NCBI RefSeq assembly: GCF_002135205.1
Contig: NZ_NEFZ01000002.1
Span: forward strand, 434,001-498,000
Source: Acinetobacter sp. ANC 4204
GTDB taxonomy: Bacteria > Pseudomonadota > Gammaproteobacteria > Pseudomonadales > Moraxellaceae
Length of the DNA: 64,000 nucleotides
Reading direction: 5' to 3'
A program made the translations under genes and the position numbers. The notes under the pieces were generated by a model. That model did no database searches, had not been told where the DNA came from, and was given only the letters and a program-made list of their open reading frames with translations. Shown here in pieces: positions 54,030 to 63,361 of this stretch; within the stretch, counting starts at the first letter, position 1; each line of letters begins with the position of its first letter.

Positions 54030-56147
54030 TTAAAAGGCTTTAGTCACACTCATGCCAACGCTAAAGTTTCGACCATCGGCCGGTTCAAAGAAACGACTAT
54101 TGCTGTCATTCACAATCACTGAACCAACATAGTTACGGTCAAACAGGTTATCGACTCGAGCATAGCTGTTTACTTTCCAGTCACGGTTTACCCATAAGTA
54201 GCCGACATTTGCAGCCACAACGGTATAACTTGGTGCCGTATCTGAGTTGAGATCATCGACATAAATTTTATCCATATAACGTGCTTCTAAGCCTGCTTGA
54301 AAGCCTTGCTCAGGTTGCCATGCAATACGGGTAAACACTTGGTTTTTGGCAATTCCGGGAATATATGTCCCTTTTTCAATCAAAGGTTTGGTGCTAGTTG
54401 CTGCAATATCGGCATCAAAAGTGGCATCTAAATAACTATAGCTTGCACTAAGTTTTAAATCCTGCCAAAGCTGATGTTGCCAAGCCAGCTCAGCGCCTTG
54501 TCGTAAGGTTTGTTCTGCATTACGAAATGTATTGCGTCCCGCATTGGCATCATCAGGCACAATGTCATTTTTAGTGACAGTATTGAAAACAGCCAATGTA
54601 AACAGACCAAATGCATTTTGAGACTTTAACCCAAGCTCATAGGTATCACTACTTGCAGGTTTTAAATCGAAATTAATTCCCGATGTGGCCAATGTAGGAT
54701 AAGCCATTTCGGTAAAGCTTGGGGTTTCAAAGCCTTTGCCATAACTGGCATAAGCATAGAGTTCAGGTAAAATTTCCCAGCCTAAAGCCACAGATGGCAA
54801 TAGTTTTTGATAATCCGTTGAACCACTGTCATCACCATTGCCAGCTACAATGTAATGGTCTTCCGACTCATAATGTACATTGCTATAGCGTAAGCCTGTA
54901 TCAAGATGCCATGTGGGTAAGAACTGCCATGAGGCCTGCACATACGGATCTAAATTCCATAAGGTATTATTTTCATTACGGCGTAAATCACCTTTCACGC
55001 CAAATTTCCCTTGATTATTATAATTGTTATAGCCTTTACGGTCTTCCGTCATTCGGTCTAAAGCCACACCGGCAACCAAAGTTGTATTCGGTAAAAGTGC
55101 TTTCCCAGTCCAACGGAAATCTGCGCCATAATAATCTCGGTCAAAATCAATCACACCACCTGCATGGCGAGCATTGGCTTGTGGCCCCTTTGGAATCGAC
55201 TGATATTGTACGACTTGTCGGTTGCCCAAATAGAACATGCTATATAGCTCTTGCTGGTCATTTAATGGCTTCGTCCAGGTCAGTCCTGTTTGGGTTTGTT
55301 CAATTTCTTTACGGACATTATAAGTATTTGTACGGTCATTCACTTGTTTCGGATTGGTTTTCCACTGCTCACGACTGAGGCCTTGTGGGTCGTCAGCATC
55401 AATATCGACACGATTCATCACCCAGTTGATTTTACTGCCATCCTCTAAGTTCCATGTCAGTTTGGCATTATTCAGTACTTTTTGTGCTGCACTATGGTCT
55501 CGAAAACCATCGGTATCAAAATAAGAAGAACTAATCACATAAGCGGGCTGATTGGCCTGTTCGGAACCCCCTTGTAATTGGATATTGGCTTGTTGCTTAT
55601 GGTGGCTGCCTGCATTGAGTCCCACTTGAATTGAGTCTTTCCCTTGTCCTTCTTTGCTCTCAGCTAAGATGGTTCCCCCTGATGAGTTGCCATATAAAGA
55701 TGAAAATGGCCCTGTCAGTACTTCGATGTGATCTAAACTATTGAGGTCAATATTAGAACTTTGCCCTTGGCCATCAGGCATGGTCGCAGGAATACCATCG
55801 ACATACATTCGAATGCCACGCACGCCAAAAGTCGAACGAGCGCCAAAGCCACGCATCGAAATCTGTAAGTCTTGCGCATAGTTTTCACGGTTATTGATTT
55901 GTAAGCCTGCAACCCCTTGTAAAACTTCGGATAGATTCACATTGGTATTGTTTTGTACTGTAACCGCTTGGACTTTTTGAATAGATGCAGAAGTCGATAA
56001 CAACTCGCTATCGGTATGTACCGCTTGGACAGTGATAATAGGAAGTTGATATTCTGTCGTTTCTGCATAGGCATGCATCGTTTGTAAAATAACTGCAGTC
56101 AATAAGGCTTGTTTAAAAGGCGCAGGCATCAAATAAGTTAATCGCAC
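54030..56147 (-). CDS. pqqU: TonB-dependent receptor, PqqU/YncD homologue (predicted PQQ uptake)
   Basis: A 705-residue receptor starting at GTG 56147 with AAGGAAA before it. Long blocks agree with E. coli YncD/PqqU as I remember it: LQGVAGLQINNRENYAQDLQ, RGIRMYVDGIPATMPDGQGQ, GFRDHSAAQKVLNNAKLTW, EDRKGYNNYNNQGKFGVKGD, VAGNGDDSGS and DNLFDRNYVGSVIVNDSNSR. E. coli PqqU is the receptor for pyrroloquinoline quinone. Here the gene follows quiA, whose product needs PQQ. A terminator-like hairpin lies between them, so its expression may be partly uncoupled. The Ton-box region is near LPIITVQAVHTDS. Homology is clear; PQQ specificity is inferred. Confidence 0.88.
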   Translation of the reverse strand: MRLTYLMPAPFKQALLTAVILQTMHAYAETTEYQLPIITVQAVHTDSELLSTSASIQKVQAVTVQNNTNVNLSEVLQGVAGLQINNRENYAQDLQISMRGFGARSTFGVRGIRMYVDGIPATMPDGQGQSSNIDLNSLDHIEVLTGPFSSLYGNSSGGTILAESKEGQGKDSIQVGLNAGSHHKQQANIQLQGGSEQANQPAYVISSSYFDTDGFRDHSAAQKVLNNAKLTWNLEDGSKINWVMNRVDIDADDPQGLSREQWKTNPKQVNDRTNTYNVRKEIEQTQTGLTWTKPLNDQQELYSMFYLGNRQVVQYQSIPKGPQANARHAGGVIDFDRDYYGADFRWTGKALLPNTTLVAGVALDRMTEDRKGYNNYNNQGKFGVKGDLRRNENNTLWNLDPYVQASWQFLPTWHLDTGLRYSNVHYESEDHYIVAGNGDDSGSTDYQKLLPSVALGWEILPELYAYASYGKGFETPSFTEMAYPTLATSGINFDLKPASSDTYELGLKSQNAFGLFTLAVFNTVTKNDIVPDDANAGRNTFRNAEQTLRQGAELAWQHQLWQDLKLSASYSYLDATFDADIAATSTKPLIEKGTYIPGIAKNQVFTRIAWQPEQGFQAGLEARYMDKIYVDDLNSDTAPSYTVVAANVGYLWVNRDWKVNSYARVDNLFDRNYVGSVIVNDSNSRFFEPADGRNFSVGMSVTKAF

Positions 56148-56172
56148 AATATTTCCTTGCTTGTTATTACCA

Positions 56173-56208
56173 TAAAAACGGGAAGCCTATCATCTCGACA
56201 GGCTTCCC
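56173..56208 (-). terminator. Terminator or attenuator between quiA and pqqU
   Basis: On the minus strand GGGAAGCCT / AGGCTTCCC with an eleven-base loop, followed by GTTTTTATGG. It closes the pca-qui operon, or limits read-through into the receptor gene. Confidence 0.8.
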
Positions 56209-56223
56209 ATACAATAAAACGTT

Positions 56224-58647
56224 TTAATCGGCTAAGCTATACGCAACCACATAATCGCCATGATCAGGCGACTGACGTGCTCCACCTGCGGAAATGACCA
56301 CATATTGCTTGCCTGTTTTTGGAGAAATGTAGCTCATCGGGGTACCTTGGCTACCCACGGGTAAACGCGCTTTCCATAACTCTTCACCATTCGATGAATT
56401 GAAAGCACGTAAGTAGAAGTCTTGTGTTGCAGCAAAGAACACTAAACCACCTTGCGTCGCCATTGGGCCACCAATCGTTGGCATACCAATCGGCGCTTTT
56501 AAGCCCATTTTAATGCCCATTGGACCAGTATCTTCAACCGTACCCAAAGGCACCTGCCAAGCCACTTGACGGGTTTTCATATCAATCGCCGTCATGGTTC
56601 CGAAAGGTGGTTTTTGGCATGGAATGCCCAGTACTGACATAAAGCGGTTTTTATTCACTTTATACGGTGTACCTTTCATTGGCACTGCGCCCATACCAGT
56701 GTTGACCTTCTCTCCGCCACTGGCTTCAAGTTTTAAGTCTTCAGGCGTTTGTTTAATCAGCTGAATCCACAGACCTAGGCGCATGTCGTTGACAAACATA
56801 TAACGGTGCGTTGGGTCAAATGCGATACTGCCCCAGTTCATCCCACCCAGCGAACCCGGAAAACTTAAAGATACATCTGAACCTGGTGCTGTAAAGAGAC
56901 CGTCATAGCGCATTGATTTAAAGTTAATACGACACATCAACTGGTCAAATGGCGTTGCGCCCCACATGTCCGATTCAGTCAAAGTTTGATTGCCAATCTG
57001 TGGCATTTCAACTGAACGCGGCTGAGTTGCACTATATTGCTCATCAGGGATATCTGCAGCTTTTACAGGTTGCTCAACCACTTTGGTTAAAGGCTTGCCT
57101 GTCACACGGTCAAGTACAAAGAACTGACCTGACTTGGTGCCAATGACAACAGCAGGTTTGGTTTGCCCATTTTGCATTGGAAAGTCGACCAAGCTTGGCT
57201 GCATGGGTAAATCAAAGTCCCAAAGGTCATTGTGAACAGTTTGATAAACCCACTTCTCTTGGCCTGTGGTTGCATCTAAAGCCAAAACGGAAGAATTGTA
57301 CTTATGATCTACAGGTTGACGGTTTCCGCCCCAAACATCGACCGATGAACTCCCCATCGGTAAGAACACCGTGTTCATTTGCGGGTCGTAGGACATTGCC
57401 GCCCAAGAGTTAGCCGAACTACGTTTATAGATTTCACCCGGTTTCAGAACATAGTTTGGATTTGGGTTACGTGGATCAAAAGCCCAACGCAGTTGCCCAG
57501 TAATCACATCATAAGCACGAATCACACCACCCGGCATATCCGCTGCAAAGTTATCAGCAATACGACTCCCGACAATGATGCTGGTGCCTGCAATAGTTGG
57601 CGCCGAGGTCACTTCAAAACGAGGCGCTTGCGTGCCCGCACCTAGACCTTCCAGTAAGTTCACCGTTCCATCGACACCAAAGTCTTTGCAGCGTTCGCCT
57701 GTATCGGCATTGACTGCAATTAAACGACCATCAGGTGTATTGGTATAAACACGACGTGGACATGCGGTATTATTTGCCACCGCTGTCACCGCACTTGCAC
57801 CTGCTAAAGTCGGTTGTACCAAGGCTTGAGTCGAGTCAAAGTAACCCACACCCCGGCAACGCTCCCAAGCATCCGCTTTAGAGTTCACTTCAGCCTTCCA
57901 GATTTGTTTACCTGTGTCTGCATCTAAAGCAATAATGTTGTTATGCGGTGTACATAAAAAGACTTTATCACCGACCTGCAAAGGCGTGAGCTGGTCTTCT
58001 GCGCCATTACCCGTACCTGTAGTCATATCGCCTGTTTGAAAGCGCCATGCTTCTTTTAACTTAGACACATTATTACGGTTAATCTGATCCAGTGCGGCAA
58101 AACGACTTCCACCAGCATCATTACCATAGTGCGACCAATTCACTTGTTGGGTTTGAGCCGTTACAGGCACTAGAGGGAGCTCTTCACCACTGGCTTTTAC
58201 CGTTGGATGTGGAATAAACATGCCATATAAACCACCCAGCATACCTAACACCGTCAAACCACCTAAGGCATAAGCAGGTGCTGAAGGCGCAATTTGAAAT
58301 TGGTACTTACGAATAGCAGGTAAAGTAAAACACAGTGCGGCAAATAAACCCGCAGGAAACATTAACCGTGAATGGAGTGCCCAAAAATCCCAACCTGCAT
58401 CAAACAGTGCCCAGACCACGGTTCCAAGAAAAACCAAGGCAAAGATCCAAACACCCAAAGCTTTTTTTCTAAAAATAAAGATTGCGGAAATGGTGGTTAA
58501 TACGCCTGCAATCAGGAAGTACCATGAACCCCCTAGACTAATCAGTTTTCCACCACCGATTAAATAAAATAAGCCAGTCAGCAATAAAGCCAAGCCTAAT
58601 ATAAAGCACCATATTTTAAATATGGGTTGAGATTGCGCTTCGGACAT
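56224..58647 (-). CDS. quiA: PQQ-dependent quinate/shikimate dehydrogenase
   Basis: An 807-residue membrane-bound enzyme, close to the 809 I recall for A. baylyi QuiA. Residues 1-140 hold five hydrophobic helices (IWCFILGLALLLTGLFYLIG and others). The rest is an eight-bladed PQQ propeller: WSHYGNDAGGSRFAALDQIN, GSRIADNFAADMPGGVIRAY, DLWDFDLPMQPSL and MPTIGGPMATQGGLVFFAAT. It oxidises quinate to 3-dehydroquinate and shikimate to 3-dehydroshikimate in the periplasm, passing electrons to ubiquinone. It is the last gene of quiBCXA and lies next to a PQQ-receptor homologue. Confidence 0.96.
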   Translation of the reverse strand: MSEAQSQPIFKIWCFILGLALLLTGLFYLIGGGKLISLGGSWYFLIAGVLTTISAIFIFRKKALGVWIFALVFLGTVVWALFDAGWDFWALHSRLMFPAGLFAALCFTLPAIRKYQFQIAPSAPAYALGGLTVLGMLGGLYGMFIPHPTVKASGEELPLVPVTAQTQQVNWSHYGNDAGGSRFAALDQINRNNVSKLKEAWRFQTGDMTTGTGNGAEDQLTPLQVGDKVFLCTPHNNIIALDADTGKQIWKAEVNSKADAWERCRGVGYFDSTQALVQPTLAGASAVTAVANNTACPRRVYTNTPDGRLIAVNADTGERCKDFGVDGTVNLLEGLGAGTQAPRFEVTSAPTIAGTSIIVGSRIADNFAADMPGGVIRAYDVITGQLRWAFDPRNPNPNYVLKPGEIYKRSSANSWAAMSYDPQMNTVFLPMGSSSVDVWGGNRQPVDHKYNSSVLALDATTGQEKWVYQTVHNDLWDFDLPMQPSLVDFPMQNGQTKPAVVIGTKSGQFFVLDRVTGKPLTKVVEQPVKAADIPDEQYSATQPRSVEMPQIGNQTLTESDMWGATPFDQLMCRINFKSMRYDGLFTAPGSDVSLSFPGSLGGMNWGSIAFDPTHRYMFVNDMRLGLWIQLIKQTPEDLKLEASGGEKVNTGMGAVPMKGTPYKVNKNRFMSVLGIPCQKPPFGTMTAIDMKTRQVAWQVPLGTVEDTGPMGIKMGLKAPIGMPTIGGPMATQGGLVFFAATQDFYLRAFNSSNGEELWKARLPVGSQGTPMSYISPKTGKQYVVISAGGARQSPDHGDYVVAYSLAD

Positions 58648-58827
58648 ACGTTTTACTCCAAATGCTGTGTTTTAAATGACCACTCCTACTTTGTTCTGAG
58701 CATCATTCACACCACATCCAAACTTTTGAGCATCCACAATTAGTTTGCTTCAGCAACGAAAAAAAGAGCATTTAAATTCAGCAATCACATCACTGATATT
58801 TTAAACACTCTTCCACTTCAAATACGA

Positions 58828-60147
58828 TTAAAAATTCACCTTAACGCTAAGACCCGCCACCCATGCGTCATCCACTTCTTTCACCCCAGAAGGTTGATAG
58901 ATATATTGCAAGTTGGGTCTGAGCATCACCGCAGGAGACCATTGGTAGGTATAGTTCAACTCAACATTGAGTTCGTCATGTTGAATTGGGACATAATCGC
59001 TGGCGAGCGCGTCATAACTGTAATAACCACGGCCTTCGTTGGTGGCGATTTGTTTATCCGTCACACGGCTATTCACCACATAGTTGGCCAAACCAAAGCC
59101 AATCGAGTCATTAGGGCGACTGTCAAAAGGACCTTTATACCAAAGTGCCAACTGCTGCGTACTTTCTACGGCGGTGGTATCTCGGTCATTGATGACCCCA
59201 TTGAAACTGATATATAAACCACGTTTAGGGTCAGCCCCATGTTGGGTTAGTTGTTGTTGAGCATTTAACCAGAAACTATATTTGCCATCGTGGATTTCTC
59301 CTGATGTCCCCACATCTTTAGCTTCTGCTGTGGAATACAGTGCGCCGAGTTTATATTCGCCCGGTAAACCATTAAATGTGGCAAGTTTTGGTTTCCATGC
59401 CAGTTCAACTGGAATGGTGGCCCCTTCGACATTGTCCATATCGAGGTTAAAACCATCACTGTCCGAATCTGTTTTGACATTGTCAGGATTAACTTCATAG
59501 ACCCCAACACCAAGTGACCAGTCTGGTGCAAATTGGTATTTCACATTGGTACCCCATAAGCTGACAGGCCAGTTATACCAAATCGAACCGATAGATTTGC
59601 CTAACTGTCCACCACACAAAAGTAAGTTCTGAAACTCACATTGCGAGCTGTTAAAATCATCGGACATGCCCATACGACCAATCTTAAATTGGACATGGTT
59701 ATCATCAAATCCTGTTTTAATCCATGCTTGGGTGAGGCGCCAGATCTTGCCACGTCCATAAATTTCTTGAGTATTCCCCAAGGTGCTGGCACGTGGATCT
59801 TTAATTCGCGCTAAAGTTAATGAATTACCATCACGTTTGGTAATCATTAAGCCTGCTGTGGTATTTTCCCAACCTGCAATTTTGTTTAAATCAAAATTGG
59901 CACCTAAAGTCAGTTGTCCCGCATTTTCCAAAGTGTTGTCATCGTTATAACCACCAGCCAAATTGGTCGCTGCTTGGCTCATAATCGAAGCTGTAAATTT
60001 ATAACCTTGATCTTCCAGTTGCTTCCGTTCACCGTTCCAATCGCCGAATAACCATTGACGGTCTGCCGAGTAAAATTCATTGGCTGACGCCAATTGGCAA
60101 GTTAAAAGCGCCAAAGATAATGTGCCTAGTTTTAAGAGTTGTTGCAT
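58828..60147 (-). CDS. quiX: OprB-like outer-membrane porin of the quinate operon
   Basis: The ATG at 60147 with AGGATG before it gives 439 residues and a clean signal peptide (MQQLLKLGTLSLALLTCQLASA). The mature start NEFYSADRQWLFGDWNGERK and the C-terminal strand ending AWVAGLSVKVNF fit the carbohydrate-selective porin OprB family. It probably lets quinate, shikimate or their products through the outer membrane. It lies between quiC and quiA as in A. baylyi. About 180 bp without a terminator separate it from quiA. Confidence 0.88.
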   Translation of the reverse strand: MQQLLKLGTLSLALLTCQLASANEFYSADRQWLFGDWNGERKQLEDQGYKFTASIMSQAATNLAGGYNDDNTLENAGQLTLGANFDLNKIAGWENTTAGLMITKRDGNSLTLARIKDPRASTLGNTQEIYGRGKIWRLTQAWIKTGFDDNHVQFKIGRMGMSDDFNSSQCEFQNLLLCGGQLGKSIGSIWYNWPVSLWGTNVKYQFAPDWSLGVGVYEVNPDNVKTDSDSDGFNLDMDNVEGATIPVELAWKPKLATFNGLPGEYKLGALYSTAEAKDVGTSGEIHDGKYSFWLNAQQQLTQHGADPKRGLYISFNGVINDRDTTAVESTQQLALWYKGPFDSRPNDSIGFGLANYVVNSRVTDKQIATNEGRGYYSYDALASDYVPIQHDELNVELNYTYQWSPAVMLRPNLQYIYQPSGVKEVDDAWVAGLSVKVNF

Positions 60148-60203
60148 AACCAAACATCCTTTTTTGTGAGGAAAGCTCAACCGAACTTTCCATGCGGTTT
60201 TTA

Positions 60204-61664
60204 TTATTTAATGCGAACAGCTGGACTCAATTCAGAGGTCGCCCCTAAGTGATCTGTGACATTGGCGGTGACATTCGCCACACCACTTGCCACTTTCCAT
60301 GTTGCTTGACCCTGACCTTGTGCATCGGTTGTCACCACTTGAGTACCTAAATACTGCTCTGCTTCTTGACTCTTCGCTTGACGATTGGCAAAGAATTCAA
60401 CCTGATAGCGTTGATTTGGTTGTGCTTGTACTTCAGCCGTGACTTGACCTTTGCTATAGCTTAAACGTGGCGCTTGGATATTTTGGTTGGGTATCGCATT
60501 ACAACCCTGTTCATTTGGCTGGGTACAGGTTTTTTGCAGTTTCGCTGCTTCAATGACCACACCACCCCCACGAGAACCGACGAAGCCAGCATGTTCTAGC
60601 GCAGGCACAGCAAACACAATGGCACCTAAACGTTGATTGGGTACACACGAACCACCCGCTTCACAGCGCTTAATATCTTTGCCATTGTCCCAAATTAAGT
60701 TTTTGGTCAAGGTTGTGCGGGCATTGGCATCTTTTTCTGAACGAATGGCTATCCCTAAACGGTTAGCATGAACTTTATTGCTGTCAAAAATGTTGCCATC
60801 ACCCGTGAGGTTAAAGCCAATTGAGTTGTTGGTCAGTTCGTTATAAGCGATGTAATTGCGCTTACCCCAGTTGATTTGCAAACCATCAGAGTAATTTTCA
60901 AATTTGTTACCGACCACCGCATTATCATTGCCCCACAGGATTTCAATTCCTTGTGACGGTTCTGGATTGGCTTTGGTTGAAGTAAATAGGTTATTAGCGA
61001 CAAGGTTAAATGCCGCGCCACGAGTGAGTTCAAGACCATCGCCATTATCTACAAATAAGTTATTTAAAACTTTGTTGTTATTGGTGGTGGTCGAGGTTGG
61101 ATTGCCCTTACCATCATCACCCGTCAACATCACGCCTGAACCACCGTAGTTATTACTGATACGGTTATGTTGAATCAAGTTATTGCTTGAACGGTTCACC
61201 AAAACGCCAATACAGAAACGGTGAATATCGAGACCTTTTAAGGTCACACCATTAACATCTTGCAGAACCAGACCCGGTAAAGTCATGGTACGGACATTGG
61301 TGCCATACTGTTCAGGGTTTGCCCCTGGGCAGGCTTTAGCGCCCTCACCTTTAATATAGTTTGAACCATCAATCACAATAAACTCGCCTGTTTTGTCCCA
61401 TTGCATCCCGATGATCTTCACTGAAGACTTAATTGGCGGTAAAGGCTGATTTAGTTTAATGGTATAAGGTGCTTTGCCCACAGCTTGGATGTGAATTTCA
61501 TTTTCTTGCGCCGTATTGGCATTCGATTGTTCAATTGCCCAACGCAGTGAACCTTTTGCACTATCATCCTGATAACGATCCACAATATAAGTTTCTGCAC
61601 TGGCCAAACCTGATGCCGCTAAACTCAAAACCAATGTGGTCAAACGTAAAGTTGATGGTTTCAT
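60204..61664 (-). CDS. quiC: 3-Dehydroshikimate dehydratase QuiC (beta-helix type)
   Basis: A 486-residue protein with a signal peptide (MKPSTLRLTTLVLSLAASGLASA). The middle part (about 130-330) is a right-handed parallel beta-helix of NosD/PbH1 type: LQDVNGVTLKGLDIHRFCIG, NLIQHNRISNNYGGSGVMLT and AFNLVANNLFTSTKANPEPS. The C-terminal part is an Ig-like domain ending SELSPAVRIK. In Acinetobacter QuiC converts 3-dehydroshikimate to protocatechuate in the periplasm, with no resemblance to the TIM-barrel AsbF-type dehydratases. Assignment rests on gene order plus length. AAAAGGATT precedes the ATG. Confidence 0.9.
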   Translation of the reverse strand: MKPSTLRLTTLVLSLAASGLASAETYIVDRYQDDSAKGSLRWAIEQSNANTAQENEIHIQAVGKAPYTIKLNQPLPPIKSSVKIIGMQWDKTGEFIVIDGSNYIKGEGAKACPGANPEQYGTNVRTMTLPGLVLQDVNGVTLKGLDIHRFCIGVLVNRSSNNLIQHNRISNNYGGSGVMLTGDDGKGNPTSTTTNNNKVLNNLFVDNGDGLELTRGAAFNLVANNLFTSTKANPEPSQGIEILWGNDNAVVGNKFENYSDGLQINWGKRNYIAYNELTNNSIGFNLTGDGNIFDSNKVHANRLGIAIRSEKDANARTTLTKNLIWDNGKDIKRCEAGGSCVPNQRLGAIVFAVPALEHAGFVGSRGGGVVIEAAKLQKTCTQPNEQGCNAIPNQNIQAPRLSYSKGQVTAEVQAQPNQRYQVEFFANRQAKSQEAEQYLGTQVVTTDAQGQGQATWKVASGVANVTANVTDHLGATSELSPAVRIK

Positions 61665-61708
61665 ATTTTAAATCCTTTTCTATCCTTGAACATGAATAAC
61701 GCAGTGCA

Positions 61709-62566
61709 TTAAGGGGTTGGTTGTACAGTTTTCAGCAACTGTTTGAGTTGAGTCACATCAATTTGACCTGGTGCAGAAGCTTCACCAATCATGCCGAAAC
61801 TTAGGCTGCCACCCATGTTGGCAGTCGCCACACGTGAAATGGTGCCCAACTGTCCCATCGACATGGTCAGTAGTGGTTTTTGAGTTTTTTGACTGACCGC
61901 CAAGGTGGCATTCATGAGGGTAAAGACATCTTGTTTTGACTTTGGCATTACCGCAATTTTCAAAATGTCGGCACCCATCTGATCTTGTTTTAGCAGACGG
62001 TTTTCAATGTCTTGTTGCTCAGGTGTTTTTGCAAAATCATGATTCGACATGATCACCAACACCTTCTTGTCATGCGCCAATTTGGTTAATTTCGCCACAC
62101 TGCCTGCATCACGGAACATTTCAATATCCAGCAATTGCATAAATGGCTTTTTCAGGTATTCACGATAAATTTTTTCATAGTTTTGGTCAGACACCGTCAT
62201 TTTTCCGCCTTCGTTATGGGTACGAATAGTGGCGATTAACGGTTTGTCTTTTAAAATTTGATTCAACTGCTGACCCAATGCCATCACTTTTTTAGTGTCG
62301 GCAGAAAATTCCAATAAGTCGATACGAAACTCAGCCACATCTGCGTTTGGATTACTGGCAATCACTTTTGCTTGGGCAATCGCTTGTTCAGCCGTTTTTG
62401 CGGTAATCGGCACAATGGTTTTGACAGGTAAGTCACCAATATTGAGGTTTTTCACCACATAGTGTTGTACGCTTGATTGAGCTACTTCCGCTGCAAATGC
62501 TGGCATTGCTGCTAAAACAGCACTGCTTAAGCAAAGTTGCATCGCAATTTTTTTGATTTTCATCAT
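61709..62566 (-). CDS. quiB: Periplasmic type I 3-dehydroquinate dehydratase
   Basis: A 285-residue enzyme with a signal peptide (IAMQLCLSSAVLAAMPAFA). The rest is an AroD-type TIM barrel: ADVAEFRIDLLEF, VIMSNHDFAKTP with the catalytic His, ILKIAVMPKSKQD with the Schiff-base Lys, and GGSLSFGMIGEASAPGQI. It dehydrates 3-dehydroquinate to 3-dehydroshikimate. The signal peptide separates it from the biosynthetic AroD or AroQ enzyme and keeps this catabolic step in the periplasm. It lies between pcaG and quiC. Confidence 0.95.
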   Translation of the reverse strand: MMKIKKIAMQLCLSSAVLAAMPAFAAEVAQSSVQHYVVKNLNIGDLPVKTIVPITAKTAEQAIAQAKVIASNPNADVAEFRIDLLEFSADTKKVMALGQQLNQILKDKPLIATIRTHNEGGKMTVSDQNYEKIYREYLKKPFMQLLDIEMFRDAGSVAKLTKLAHDKKVLVIMSNHDFAKTPEQQDIENRLLKQDQMGADILKIAVMPKSKQDVFTLMNATLAVSQKTQKPLLTMSMGQLGTISRVATANMGGSLSFGMIGEASAPGQIDVTQLKQLLKTVQPTP

Positions 62567-62716
62567 TACATTTCCTTGTATTTACAAACTATTGCCTGAC
62601 TTCTGTCATCAATGGCAAATATACGTGGGATGAACGAAATGGGTTATGCCATCACCACGCATAAACTTTTATCTTTAGAATTAGTTCAAGATGTCTCGCA
62701 CTAAATCTTGGAAAAT

Positions 62717-63346
62717 TTAGATATCCAAAAAGACCGTTTCGTCTTCTCCTTGAATACGAATGTCAAAGCGATACACCACTTCACCATCACGCTGTTCACG
62801 TTTTGCAATGAGGGTTTGACGACGAGGTGCCCACTCAATGCCTTTCAGCACAGGATCTTGTGCATTGGCTTCCACTTCATCTTCAAAATAGACACGGGTG
62901 TTCAAACCGATGTTGATACCACGTGCAAAAATAATCAGTGCAATATGCGGGGCTTGAGTTGCGCCTTTACGTCCCGGAACAGCACCCGGTTTAATGGTAT
63001 TGAAACTCCAAAAACCAGTTTCAAAGTCTGCCCCTGTACGTCCCCAGCCGAGGAAGTTCGGATCGACTGCTTTGCCTTGAATATCCGCTGCACTTGGATA
63101 CACGCCGTTGGCATCTGCCTGCCAAATTTCAATCAATACATCGCGTAACGGCAAACCTAGACCGTCGAATACTTGACCCTCTAAGCGAATACGTTCGCCT
63201 AAGGTTTTTTCTTGAACCAACTGATTGTTAAAGTTGTTTTCAAAGACTTCAATGTTGGCTTGTTGGGGCAACAAACCAATGTGTACGTATGGCCCACCTG
63301 TTTGAGATGGCGTTTCATGCAATTCTTGAAAGTTCCAATGGTTCAT
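62717..63346 (-). CDS. pcaG: Protocatechuate 3,4-dioxygenase alpha subunit
   Basis: The 209-residue alpha chain: MNHWNFQELHETPSQTGGPY at the start, then GQVFDGLGLPLRDVLIEIWQ, WGRTGADFETGFWSFNTIKP and AQAPHIALIIFARGIN-like segment (TQAPHIALIIFARGINIG). With the beta chain it opens protocatechuate to 3-carboxymuconate. Iron is held by the beta chain; the alpha chain lacks the full Tyr/His ligand set, as usual. It lies 15 bp after pcaH and 150 bp before quiB, in the A. baylyi order. Confidence 0.96.
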   Translation of the reverse strand: MNHWNFQELHETPSQTGGPYVHIGLLPQQANIEVFENNFNNQLVQEKTLGERIRLEGQVFDGLGLPLRDVLIEIWQADANGVYPSAADIQGKAVDPNFLGWGRTGADFETGFWSFNTIKPGAVPGRKGATQAPHIALIIFARGINIGLNTRVYFEDEVEANAQDPVLKGIEWAPRRQTLIAKREQRDGEVVYRFDIRIQGEDETVFLDI

Positions 63347-63361
63347 GTTGCTCTCCCTGAA

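Noticed and set aside
54719-55378. Long plus-strand frame of 219 codons inside the PqqU-like gene
   Set aside because: Lies wholly antisense to a well-supported receptor, with no ribosome site and His/Cys/Leu-rich composition typical of a shadow frame.
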